The translations under genes and the position numbers were made by a program. A stretch of 64,000 nucleotides of DNA from Leucosporidium creatinivorum (taxonomy: Eukaryota; Basidiomycota; Microbotryomycetes; Leucosporidiales; Leucosporidiaceae), in NCBI GenBank assembly GCA_001600635.1, contig BCKL01000008.1, positions 839,770 through 903,769 on the forward strand, written 5' to 3'. Below the pieces are notes generated by a model that ran no database searches, had not been told where the DNA came from, and was given only the letters and a program-made list of their open reading frames with translations. Within the stretch, counting starts at the first letter, position 1. Every line of letters begins with the position of its first letter. Shown in pieces: positions 12,501-23,700 of this stretch.

Positions 12501-13533
12501 CATCCCCTCCCTCCGATCCTCCTCCCAAGCCAAAACGAACGGGTCTTGCTCATCATACACGAAATCTTCATTCGGCTGCGGAGCTTGTATCCTCTCTCCA
12601 TCGTCAGTCGGCGAGGAGGATGTCGAAGGCGAAAGAGGCGTGGCGAGAGGGTCCGCCGAGGGAGGTGGGAGGGGCGCGGAGAGGTCGAGGAGGGGCGGTG
12701 AAGAGGAGCGAGAGCGGGAGGGATAGGCGGGTGGTGGGGAGGCGGTGGAGGAAGTGAGGGTGTGGTGTGAGTCGAGGGCGGTGGGTTCGGCGTTGGAGGT
12801 AGTGGTGGAAGGGAAAGGGTAGGCTGGTGCGGCGGGGGAGGTGTCGGCTGAGGTGGGAGGGGCTGCATTGTGGTCAGAGATGAGAGAGAACTAGGTGGAA
12901 GAGGCAGAGGACCAGCTTACCGAATCCTGAGGACGTCGCTGCGTCCCGAACACTAGGCGCCGAGCCCTGCGCTGCACTCCCTTCGACTCCCAGCAGCGAG
13001 CTACCAGCACTCCTACTCCTCTGCATCTCTCTGCTCCCTCCTCCCATCGGACTCAGACCCCGCTCCCTCTCCCTACTCGACTCCCCTCCTCCTCCTCCAA
13101 GCGGGGGCGTCGTGCCCGGGCTTCTCCCAGCATTCATCACCGCCTCCATGATAGCAGGATCCCGCAGCTTTTTACGTTTCTTCTTCTTGACCTTGGCCGG
13201 CGGCTGCTCCTCCCCTTGAGGTTGCCCAGCAGCATCGCCTTGGCCCGCCTGACGTTGACGTCCCAAGTTGTCTGGCGGGACAAGGGTGAGTTGGCCGAGC
13301 GGGTTGCGGACGAGGTGAGTGAGGTAAGGCGCTTCTTGTTGGCTTGTAGAGGGTGCTGTTGCTGCTGCTGTCGGCGGAGGAGGCGCCGAGAGGAGAGACG
13401 AGGAAGAGGCAGAGTTGGATCCTGTGGCCGAGTAGAAGGGCTGCTGCTGTTGAGAGCCAGAAGGGGAAGCTGTAGGTCTCTTGTGCTTCTTCTTGGTCTC
13501 TCGAGTCCAAGCTGGTCCTAGTTGCTCGGCCAT
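9525..13533 (-). CDS. Large proline/serine-rich RING-H2 protein, probable E3 ubiquitin ligase
   Basis: Five exons fit: 12921-13533, 10188-12862, 9902-10075, 9765-9826 and 9525-9654, totalling 3654 nt (1217 aa plus stop) with frame kept throughout. The C-terminus is a complete RING-H2 finger split by two introns: CSIC, a 15-residue loop, CLHAFHERCIRSWL, then CPLC, matching C-x2-C-x15-C-x-H-x2-H-x2-C-x10-C-x2-C. The N-terminus is basic (TKKKHKRP; KVKKKKRKKL); the centre is a low-complexity Pro/Ser/Glu region with coiled Arg/Glu runs (RRFAEAAERR repeated) and an aromatic patch, FVYDEQDPFVLAW. RING-H2 fingers recruit E2 enzymes; the substrate is unknown. No membrane segment is evident. Long open frames on the opposite strand are composition shadows. 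The start at 13533 was chosen because upstream frames close; the gene is divergent from the Polo kinase gene. Confidence 0.8.
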
Positions 13534-13950
13534 GGCCTACAGAGCGAGCGACGAGAGACGCTGGGCTGTGGCAAGGTGACGTCGTGCACGGGTTGAACTG
13601 TCGCCTAGTAGAGCTGAGGGGCGCAGGCTGTAGGGGTGTAGCTCAGGTGGTCGGTAAGAGCGAAGACGAGAAGAAGGTACAGAAGAGGAAGGAGGGAGAG
13701 CCAGCATGTGGACTTGAGCGAGCGGCAGCTCGGCGGTGCACGTGACTTGCTCTTAAGTAGAGTATAGCTACAGAAATGCGTAAGAGCTATTAGAAAGTGA
13801 ATGATGTACGATACTGAACGGCAAAATGTAGCCCAGTAGGGTTTAGGCCCCCCTTCGCCTCAGCCGACTCAGAGTTGAGCGATTCCTCTCTTTGCCTTCC
13901 CCTCGCTCGTCTTCCGCTCGCCTGCTCAGCTCTGACGCTCGCCCTGTAGG
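13534..13950. promoter_or_regulatory. Shared divergent promoter region of the RING-H2 and Polo kinase genes
   Basis: 417 bases separate the two divergent start codons. A pyrimidine-rich leader precedes the ATG at 13951. No motif could be assigned with confidence. Confidence 0.4.
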
Positions 13951-16900
13951 ATGTTAGCCTACCGTCCACCACCAGCAGAGGAGACACAATACCGTGCAGC
14001 ACAACCTTCTTACCGCCCTACAACTTCCTCATCCCTCGCTCGCTCAGCAGCAGCTCCTCCCGTCCAATCCTCTTCCCGCCCGGCTCTCAGACAGTCATCA
14101 TCGTCATCTCGTACAGTACCAGCAGCACCAGCAGCACCAGCAGCACCTCCACCACTACCAGCAGCTCCTGTACCACAACAAGCAGTACCAGCAACAGCGG
14201 CTCCCGCCGCCGTCGACAAGCCCAAATCCGACAAGGGCAAGCTCACCGAACAATGGGGGCCACCGCCCAACTTGATTCGTAGGGATAACGATTGGCTACA
14301 GCGTGGGCAACTACTAGGAGAGGTGAGCTCTTGCTACAGTCGGGGAATCGCGAGGAGACCGCTCACTCAACTCGCTCGTCGTTTCCAACAGGGCGGATTC
14401 GCTCGAGTGTACCTCTCTACTGAGCCAGATGGGGTCACTACTAAAGCGTTGAAGGTCATTGCCAAGGAGCAGCTCAAGAGTACCAAGAACAAGAGCAAGG
14501 TTCGTCCACTCTCTTGCCTTCGCTCAACGCTAGGACGCATCCCGAGCTGAGCTGACACCTGCTTCCATCGCTACAGCTCTTTGGAGAGATCAAGATCCAT
14601 CAAGCGATGCAACACCCAAACATCGTCTCCTTCGAGCATTGCTTCGAGGACGAAGGCAACGTCTACATGCAGCTCGAGTTGTGCTCCAACGGGGTTCGTT
14701 CTTGCCCTCCCTTGCTCCTCTCCTTCCTACTCACTTCACCTCTGATACATCATACAGTCCCTGCTCGACCTCCTCCGCCGTCGCCGACGCTACTCTGAAC
14801 CCGAAGCGCGCTTCTACCTCGTCCAGCTCATCGGCGCCTGCGATTACATGCACTCCAACTCGGTCATTCATCGGGATCTCAAGTTGGGCAACCTCATGTT
14901 GGACGAGGAGATGAACCTCAGGGTCGGCGATTTTGGATTGGCGGCGCTGGTCAAATTTCCGGGGGAGAGGAAGAAGTGAGTGAGAGAGAGCGGCGCCGAG
15001 CAGGGATGAGGGAGGAGAGCTGACCGCGTTATGACCGATAGGACCATCTGCGGCACGCCCAACTACATCGCTCCCGAGATCCTCTTTGACACGACCAATG
15101 GCCATTCGTTCGAGGTGGACATTTGGAGTATCGGAGTCATCCTGTGAGCTTCGGCGCTCGTTCCCTGTCGCTCTCGAGCTCCGCTGACCCTCCTCCTCGC
15201 CCTCTCCGCTCCTCGGCCACAAACCACAGCTACACCCTCCTCGTAGGCAAACCACCGTTCCAGACCAAGGATGTCAAGAACATCTACCGGTTCGTCATTT
15301 CTCCCTCTCGCAGCCCTCCCCTCGCTGACCCTCTCCCCGCCTTATACCTCACCAACAGCAAAATCAAATCCAACTCCTACACCTTCCCACCCGACCTCCC
15401 CTTATCCCCGGAAGCGACGGACCTAATCTCCTCCCTCCTCACCACCTCCCCCGAGCAACGACCCACACTACACGAAATGCTCTCGCACGAATGGTTCGTC
15501 ACTGGTCCTTTCCCTCCTTCTATCGCGAGGGAGAGTATGGACCAGGTGCCGGATTATAGGCAGATGAGCGTGAGGGCTAGTCATAGGAACTTTAGGAGCG
15601 TGATGAGAAGTTGTGGAATTGAGGAGGGTGTTGAGGGCGCTCAGCCGGCGGTTGCGGTGCAGCAGGTGCAGGTGCAGAAGGCGGCGCTGCAGCCTGTTGG
15701 GGAGGAGCAGGAGGAGGAGCAGGAGGAGAGGACGACGAGTGGAAGTAGGCAGGCGAGGAGGGTGCCGGCTCCCTCGGTGCAGCAGACGGCGAGGACGACA
15801 ACGGTGGCGAGTAAGGAGGTTAGGGGCATGGAGAAGGAAGTGAAGCAGGTGTTGGCGCCCGAGAGTCCTATCGCCGATCTCCTGAGGTACACTTTCTCTC
15901 GTTCTCCCCTCCGTTGAGCGACGACTGAGCTGACAACGAACGCCGAACGAATAGATCCGCCCGGAAACCACTCATGGTCTCCCCTTCCACTCTCTCCTCC
16001 ACCAACACTACCTCCGCCGCCACCGCCGAACCCCACCAACTGATTCAACGCCGACTTCTCGCCGAAGCTCGCGCCAACCCTCCTGCCGCCGCTGCTGCTC
16101 GGTCATCGCGGGCTAGCTCAACTTCCGCGATGAGCAAGGAGAACGCACCACCGGCGTCGGTGAGGGAGAAGGTGCCCGAGAAGGCGGTTGATGGGAAGCA
16201 GAGGAGGAGTGCGTTGGGAGGGGCGAGTTCGGCGACGACGGGAGCAGCATTGAGCCCGAGTAAGAAGGCGAATGGAGTAGCTTTGCCAGCGCCAACAGTA
16301 GCGATCAAGACTGAGGTACCATCTTGTACGTCGCTGCTCGCTTTTTTTCTCTTCTCGCCGCCGAGCTGGTGCTAATCCCCTCCCTCTTTCTCACACAGCC
16401 GCCCGCCTCCCCGCTCGCGAGCTCTACACTTCGACCTACCAAACCCTCTCCGCTGCCCTTTCCCTCGCCCCCACCTCCTCCACCCACCTCTCCTCCATCC
16501 CCTCTCCACCGCCCTCCGCCGAAGCGCCCAAAGTCTTCATCACCAGCTGGGTCGATTACACCCACAAGTACGGCACGGCTTACTCGTTGACGGATGGCAC
16601 GGCGGGGTTGTACTTCAACGATAGTACGACGATGGTGCTGAGTCCGGACAAGAGGTTCGTTCTCCCTTATCGCCGCCGCCGAGCCCGACTAACCCTCCGC
16701 GCCCGAACAGCCACTTCGACTACATCTCGCAACGCACCTCGCACGTCTACACCCGTCGCCACTACTCTCTCACCTCCCGACCGGAAGAGCTCGCTCGCAA
16801 AGCCTACTTGCTGAGCTACTTTGAGGACTACATGGCCAAGACGCTCACGAGGGATGTTTCGTGGACTTCGAACGATGGAGGGAGGAAGAGGAACATGGAT

Positions 16901-17402
16901 TTCCTGGTCAAGTACTATCGGATGAAGAACGCCATCGTGTTCAAGATGAGTAATGAGGTGCTGCAGGTGGGGCGGCTGGCTGTCTCGTTGGCTCGCCGAG
17001 CATTGCTGACCGCCCTCTCCTCTTCACTACGACACCACAATAGTTCAACTTTTATGACCACACGAAACTCCTCCTCACCCACTCGGGCACGCTCCTCACC
17101 TTCATCGACCAAGACTTCCACCTCACGACCTACTCGCTCCCCGACCTCATGCTCGAAGCCTACCGACTGGGCTACTATTCCTCTGCGCCGAAGCAGCTCG
17201 ACGAGAAGAGGATGAAGAGGTTGGAGGAGGTCAGGTTCTTGTGTGGCAAGTTGGAGTATTGTAGGGATGTGCTCAAGAGCTTGAGCTTGAGGAAGTCGGT
17301 GAGTTCGGCGGTTCCTTCTCTCTATCTCGGTCGTCTCGGAAGCTTATCCGCCTCCATCACCACCCGCAGTCAACCACCACCACCTCTGCGCCCAGCAGCT
17401 AA
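13951..17402 (+). CDS. CDC5: Polo-like serine/threonine kinase (Cdc5/Plo1 type)
   Basis: Order of parts: an Ala/Pro/Gln/Ser-rich N-terminus; a kinase domain with glycine loop LGEGGFARVY, ATP lysine in [10 protein letters not shown], catalytic loop [18 protein letters not shown], and activation segment [16 protein letters not shown] followed by [20 protein letters not shown]; then two polo boxes, the first around [14 protein letters not shown] and [14 protein letters not shown], the second around [12 protein letters not shown] and [11 protein letters not shown]. The DLKLGN and EVDIWSIG strings with the C-terminal polo boxes are diagnostic of Polo kinases, which drive mitotic entry, cohesin phosphorylation, mitotic exit and cytokinesis. 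Around nine short introns carry CTGAC branch sites. The last exon, after the acceptor at 17369, adds a short Thr/Ser tail and stops at 17402. A CAG-type trinucleotide tract (about 14118-14180) encodes Pro/Ala in the N-terminus. It is convergent with separase. Confidence 0.93.
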
Positions 17403-17746
17403 CCCACCACCACAAAAGGACGTCCAGCAGTTCTCACCTTCGTGCTTCGTCTTTCCATCACCAGTGTATCACCCCCCTTTCCGCATTTACACACCTTTCA
17501 CTACATTTCATCGAGGCTTCCTTTTGGCGTTATCACACGAGTTCTTGTAACGCATAGCTGGGTTTTTCGCATCTCTCGGCTCGGCGGTCGCTCGCTTGCT
17601 CGGACTAGGCAGAGGTGGGAAGCGGCAAAAGCTTTGCGAGAGCGATAAGAGAAGTAAGGGAGATACAACACGAGTAAGGGTGTGCGAGGTGCGAAGAGCG
17701 AAATAGATAGCGGAGTGAGAGGATGGATAAAGTGCGAAATGTGAAA
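17403..17746. other. Convergent intergenic region between Polo kinase and separase
   Basis: 344 bases between two facing stop codons. It holds only the 3' flanks of both genes; no further gene is seen. Confidence 0.5.
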
Positions 17747-20700
17747 TCAAGTGCTCGGCCTGGGGAGCGGTGAAGTGAACCGCACGGGCACGCCGTAGAC
17801 GACCGGCGCTGCTCCGTTGAGGTACTTGAGTAGGGGAGCATCTCGTGATTGAGCGACGGCGGAGGAGATGGTCATTCCCCTGCCGTTAAAAGCAGCGGAC
17901 GACTTGCTCGACGAGGCGGAGGAAGCGAGCGAAGGGGATGGAGAGTCCATGCCGAGGTGGAGGAGGGAGAAGGTTTGCTGAGCAAACTTGTCGATGTCCT
18001 TGTCGGTGACGTCCCAGAGGTTGGCTACGAGGGCGGGGCTGTTTTCGGCGAGAGTCAGCTTCGACGCAGACGAACGAGGAAGAAGGGCGGCGACTCACCA
18101 GCCGGCGATCACGTAGTGATAAGGCGTGCCGACAGGGTCAAAGTCACCTTGGTCCTTGAGGAGACCCGAGGAGCATCCCCAGAGCATGGTAGTTGCGCAC
18201 CGAGGGAGATGGCGAATCGTTTGCGAGCGAACGTATTGCTCGGCGCCGCCGTGGCCAAAGTAGCTGTCGGTTGTAAGGCGAAAATTGATCAGCGATCGCG
18301 CTTTGGAGCAGGTGCCCGACGAGATAGGGCGTACAGGAAGAGATCGTTGTTGGAGAGCGCGACCTTGACCTCCTCGTCGCTCGGTACTCGACCGACGATC
18401 CCGGACCACCCAGCCTCACTCTTCATCTTCTCCAACCACGGCTCGAACGCAGCCTGGGTAGTGCCGAGGTCTCCTCCAGGGTTGAGGAGGAAGGAAGTCC
18501 TCGCCGCGTCGACCGTGATCTCGTGAGGGTGTTCGACCGTCTCGTCCTCGCCGTGTCGAATGGCAGCGAGGTCGATGCGGTCGCGGAGGAAAGCGAGGGA
18601 GGGAATACGGCTGATGGAGCGCTTGCGGAGGCAGGGGATCGACTCCCAGGGGAAGGACTGGACTGCCTTGTCGAGGATGAGGAAGATGTGCTGCTCGGGG
18701 TTGGGCGCGCGAGTGGTGTGGCCGTGAAGCTCCTCGAGGGCGGAGCGAATGTCGACGACGACCTGGGGAGTAATGATGGTCAGCTAACGAGCTGGAGAAG
18801 GAGAAAGCCGAACAGTCGAAGCTCACCTGATCTACGTCCGTCTCGTCGCTGGCCACCGGTACTCCCGTGAACTGGAACGACTCCATCATAAAGTGGAAGA
18901 GATCCTCGAGGTCCTCCTCGCGCGACTTGGGCGGTAGAGCGGCGAGGCATTCGAGAATCGTGTCGTCAAGCTTGAACCGGCTCGCCTTCTTGTCCTGAGC
19001 TGCACGCACGATGCTGCGCTTGAGGATACGCTCGATGCGGCTCTTGAAGGTGGCGAAGGCTTCGGATGAGGTTAAACGGGCGTCGCAGAAGATGCTCTGC
19101 GAGGGGAAGCAAAGTCAGTCGAGCGAGCGAGCAGGATCCGTCGAGCTGAAGCTCACCTTGAAAGCGCCGAGCCAATCATCCTCGATGGTCTGAGTGAGCA
19201 CCTTGAGTCGCTCATCGAGCTCTTTTCTCTCACTCCACCAAGCCAGCCGCTCCTCCTTACTCTTGATGTGCTTGGCGTTCTGCGCTGCGAGATTGTTGGC
19301 CGTGATGATGTCGGTGAGCTCGTCGAGGGCGATGTCGTAGGTGAAGCTCTCCTCCTCTCCCTCTCTGCGAGCCAGACGGTCGAGAGGGAGCTTGAAGACG
19401 AGGGGCTCCTCGCGGCGCCGGTGACGGACGAGGAGAAGGCAGTCGCGCTCAGGCGAGAGGTGGATGGAGACGGTCGTCCAGTTGTCGGGAAGGATGGTGG
19501 AGAAGGAGGCGTCGGTGAGGGTGAGCTCGGGTGCTTCTGAGCGGTAGCGCTCGCGCAGGGTGGTCCAGTACTTGAGTGTCGAGGACTGAGTCGACTCGTG
19601 CGAGCTCGGCGCCGACTCCAGCAAAGGCCAATGCAAGTCGTCGACTCGGGCGGTGTCGGCGATCTTGTAGTCGATCGCTTCCAGCATCTCGCGGCGCAGC
19701 GTGATGGCGAGTCCGAGGTCTAGCCAAAATCGAAGGGAGTCAGCCAGAGCTCGGCGGCGAGCGAGAGTTGAGCTTACCGAGAACATGGGCAACGCTAGCT
19801 GCTGATCGCTTGCTGGGCTTGCCGATACTGACTTGAAGGGCGCGAAGCGTGGCCGTGAGCAGCGAAAGCTCTCGTAGCTTGGAGGGTTCGGTGCGCGAAA
19901 CGCTGAGGGCGACGGCGCGACTGAGGAGCGTCTCGACCTCGCGAAGGCATTGTAGGAGGGATGGGTTGCTTTTGGGCGAGGCAATCTTGACGGAGGAGAC
20001 GGCAGGTGCTCCGAGGGTAGGCATCGAGAGGACTGCAGATAGGGAGGTTAGTTCTGTCGTGAGGGAAGAGGCGGGAGCAGGACTGACCAGAGTCGGGCAG
20101 CATGCCCAGAACGGGATCGGAGCTGAAGCGCTTAAGTAGATCCTGGAACTGAATCGTAGCTCGTAGCGTCGATTCGTCGGCGAGGTCCTCCTCGCGAGTC
20201 GACAACTTGGATAGACGATGAAGCAGGGCGAGACTCTCCTCGTTCTTGTTCTCGAGACGGAGGAGGTTGACTGTTGGTTGACGGGGGTCAGCAAGAGCGG
20301 CTGGCGAGCCGCTCGTATCACTCACCTCGCATGCGAAGCAGGTAGCCTTGGACCGCCGGGAGAACCCAGTCGGCGGCGATGAATGAGCGAGGCGCAGATG
20401 GCGAGGGCGAAGCGACCATGGGCGAGCCCTTCGTCGCCGAGCGGTGCTGCACAGGCGTGAGGTGCTTTGATGGCGTCGGTTTTGCCGGTCTGTGGAAGCC
20501 ACGAGCTCAGCCTTTCTTCCAATGAGCTTCGGCGACGAGTGACTCACGTCTGGCCAGCCTCGAAGTCGGCGGCGTCGGAGACGAACGAGTCGAGCGAGCG
20601 TTGCGCATCGAGATAGCCACGGTGAGCTTCGGATGTCGCATCTTGTCGGAGATGAAGGTCTGCTTGCAGGCGCTGTGCGTCGACAGCCTCGGGACAGGAA

Positions 20701-23700
20701 GTCTGCTCGGAAGGGCGAGTCAGCTGTAGTGCTCAAGCGAAACGAGCAAAGCGGCTCACCGATCCCAACGCTCCGCCGATCAGCTCCAGATCCATCTCAG
20801 CTCCCTCGAGGTTGCCAGCGTGCAGCCTGACCTCCGTCCGAACAGCGAGTGCCCGCGCCATGAACCTCGTCGAGCCCATCTCCTTGGCAAAGTCCATCGC
20901 TCCATCAGCGTAGTGCTCGGCGGCTTTTGGGGTACCTCGAGTCGAGTAGAGCGTAGCGACGCGGAGGATGGCGCCGCCGAGAGCCTGCGAGCGAAGAACG
21001 AGATCAGTGAGCTGTCGCAGAGCAAGTAAATCAAGAGCTCACCTCAGCCAGCTGCCAGGAGAGACTGGCGTGAGGACCCGTAGAGACCACCGTACGCTTG
21101 CGAGTCGATGTTGGTGGGTGCTCGGGGAGAGGGGCGCTGGGGTCGGTGACGACCGAGGTGAAGGTCGCTGCCTCCGGTGCTGGTGGTCCTGCCTTCGACT
21201 CGGCGGCGGTAAGGCGAGCGAGATTGGCAGAAGCGCGACACCACACTCGCATGGCTTGCAGAGCGGAGGCGAGGGAGCGATTGAGGTCGCCCTGTGCGAG
21301 GTCGAGGTCAGCTGTCAGATGGTCCTCAAGCGAGCGAACGAGCTTACCCGTCGCTGGAAAAGGACTGAGGATACACCGGCAGCGAGGGCGCAGCGCTGAA
21401 GATGCAGTGTCCTCTCGACGATGCGAGTGGTGGCGGAAGGCGAAGAGTCGTCGGGAACGAGCGTCTCGGCGAGGGTATGGGCCGAGGCGTAGGTCGAAGC
21501 ACTGCAATGGCGAGGCGCGTCAGCTCAAACCCGGTCGCCGAAAAGCTGACGATGCTCACCTCCGATCGACATTTCCCAGCACAGCGAGGTACTCTGCGTG
21601 CAGCGTGAGGTAGATGAGCTGAGCTGCCGGCGGCACGGGCAAGCCGACCTTGGCGGCGCCCTGTATTCGACCATCTGCTTGCGCGAAGACGAGTCCCGCT
21701 CGCGACGTCTTGCCGAGTAGGACGTATTCATGTCCGAGGTAGGAGGAGGAAGTGACGAAGTCTGCAACGACCGAAAGTGGTCAGCGAGAGCAAGGTAAAG
21801 TGGGGTGGTAGGCGACGTACGAGCACTTGAGCCTTCTCCAACCTTGCTCGAGAGACGCCGTAAGAACTTGAGGTAGGCGATCTTGAGCAGCGAGTGGCCG
21901 AGAGCGCCGAGGAGATTGGCCATTGTTTCTGCTCGTCGAAAGCGCTCGTCAGCATCTGCCCAGCACCGTAGAGTGACTACAAAACTCACCCAATGCAGCA
22001 TAGCATCGCTCTGGATCGTCCAACAGCAACGCAGCCACCTCTCCCTTTCTCGGCGACGAGCTCGTCTTCTCCTCCGCGGCATCCACAAGGTTCCTCGACG
22101 GTGGCGTCACCTGCTCCAACGCAACCCTCCTCGTCCCGGGCAGCGTCCTCGACGGCACTGGCGTCTTGAACGCCAAAGCCCTCTTCTCCGCCGCCGTCGG
22201 AGCCTTGCTGGCCCCCGCCGCCGCCGCCGCTCGTCTCCTCGTAGTCGTCCCCGGCGCCTTAGGACTTTTGACCTTAGCGACTGGTCTCGGTGGAGTAGCC
22301 TTCTTCGGTGCCGAGGGCGATGGAGGAATATCTCCCTCGAGTCCTTTCCGAAGGATTCGGAGGGCTGAGCGAGCTTCGGTGGAGGTCGATTCGCTGAAGG
22401 AGGGGAGCTGGGCTTGGTGCGCGTGGAAGGCGAGCCAGAGGTGGGAGAAGGCGAGGTATTGGGAGGAGAAGGGGCGGAGGGAGACGTCTTCGCCGAGAAA
22501 CTGGGAGACGAGCCAGAGAGGTTAGCGAGGTGGGGGAGTGGGTAATCAGGGAGAAAGCTCACCTCTTGCGAGCAAAGACCGTCGATCTCGGCGGCGACAG
22601 CGGCGGCGGAGAGGTCTTGAGCGATCGAGTTGGGCATGCACTGCTGCTGCATCCGCCGAACGAGGGTTCTGCGTCGGTGCGGGGAGGGTCAGCTCTCGGT
22701 CGCCGAACTCAGAGTATGGCAAGAACTCACCTCGCTCGCCGAATGGGGTACCTCTCCTCCTCGTACAACTCCAACAGCCCCTCAATCAGACTCGGCAGCA
22801 CCTCCTGCGCCTCGCTCTTATCAAGCAACGTCTCGAGGCTGGCAATCTGCATCTCCAGGCAGAGCGCCCTGGCCATCGCCCCGACTCCCGCTGCCTCGAG
22901 CTGTCTGTGCAAGCTGACCTCGAAGCCAGGGAGGAGGAGCTCGAAGGTCGCGAGTCGGGTGGCGCGCTGGATGAGCTTGTAGAGGTTCGATGCGGAGGGG
23001 TGGGTGAGGAGGGTGGAGATTGGGGTGGAGGAGGAGAGGGCGGAGAGAGTGGCGAAGGAGGTGTGTGAGTGGCCGACGATGGATGAGACGTAGGCGGCGT
23101 GGGCGAGCTGGGGAGGTGGGGAGGATGGTCAGCATCGCCGAGCCGAGCCGAGTCGACTCGAGACGATGAAACGCACCTTCTTATCCCCAATCGCCTGCAG
23201 ACACAGCGCCAACAACTCCCACCTCTTCGACAGATACTTCTCCCCCGCCTCCCTGATCGCCTCATCCCTCTCCTTCTCTTTCAGCAACCTCTTCTCCTCT
23301 TCTCCCTCCCCGTTTGCAAGACTAAGCTTCTCCAATCCCTTCTCAATCCCCTCGCCCTCCCTCACCATCTTCAACTCACTCACCGCTGCTTGAGTTGTCT
23401 CGGCCGCCCTCTTAGCGAACTTCACCGCCATCTCCGGTTTCCCAGCATTGAAGAGCTGGGCAGCGATGTTGTACGCAGCGGAAGCGATGGCACGGATGGA
23501 GAAATGGGCTGAGAGGTCGAGGGTTGATGATACGGAGGAAGAAGAGGAGGAGGAAGAGGCGATGAAGGGGAGTGATCGCTCGAGGGTGTTGAATGTCGGA
23601 GCGTGGGTCGAGCGGTCGTCGATGATGAGTGTTGAGTAGGTGACTTGAAGGAGGGCTTCGACGCAGGTGTCGTAGATGTGGCCGCGGCCGTGGAAGTGCT

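Noticed and set aside
17849-18526. 225-residue open frame on the plus strand
   Set aside because: It is antisense to the separase catalytic domain.
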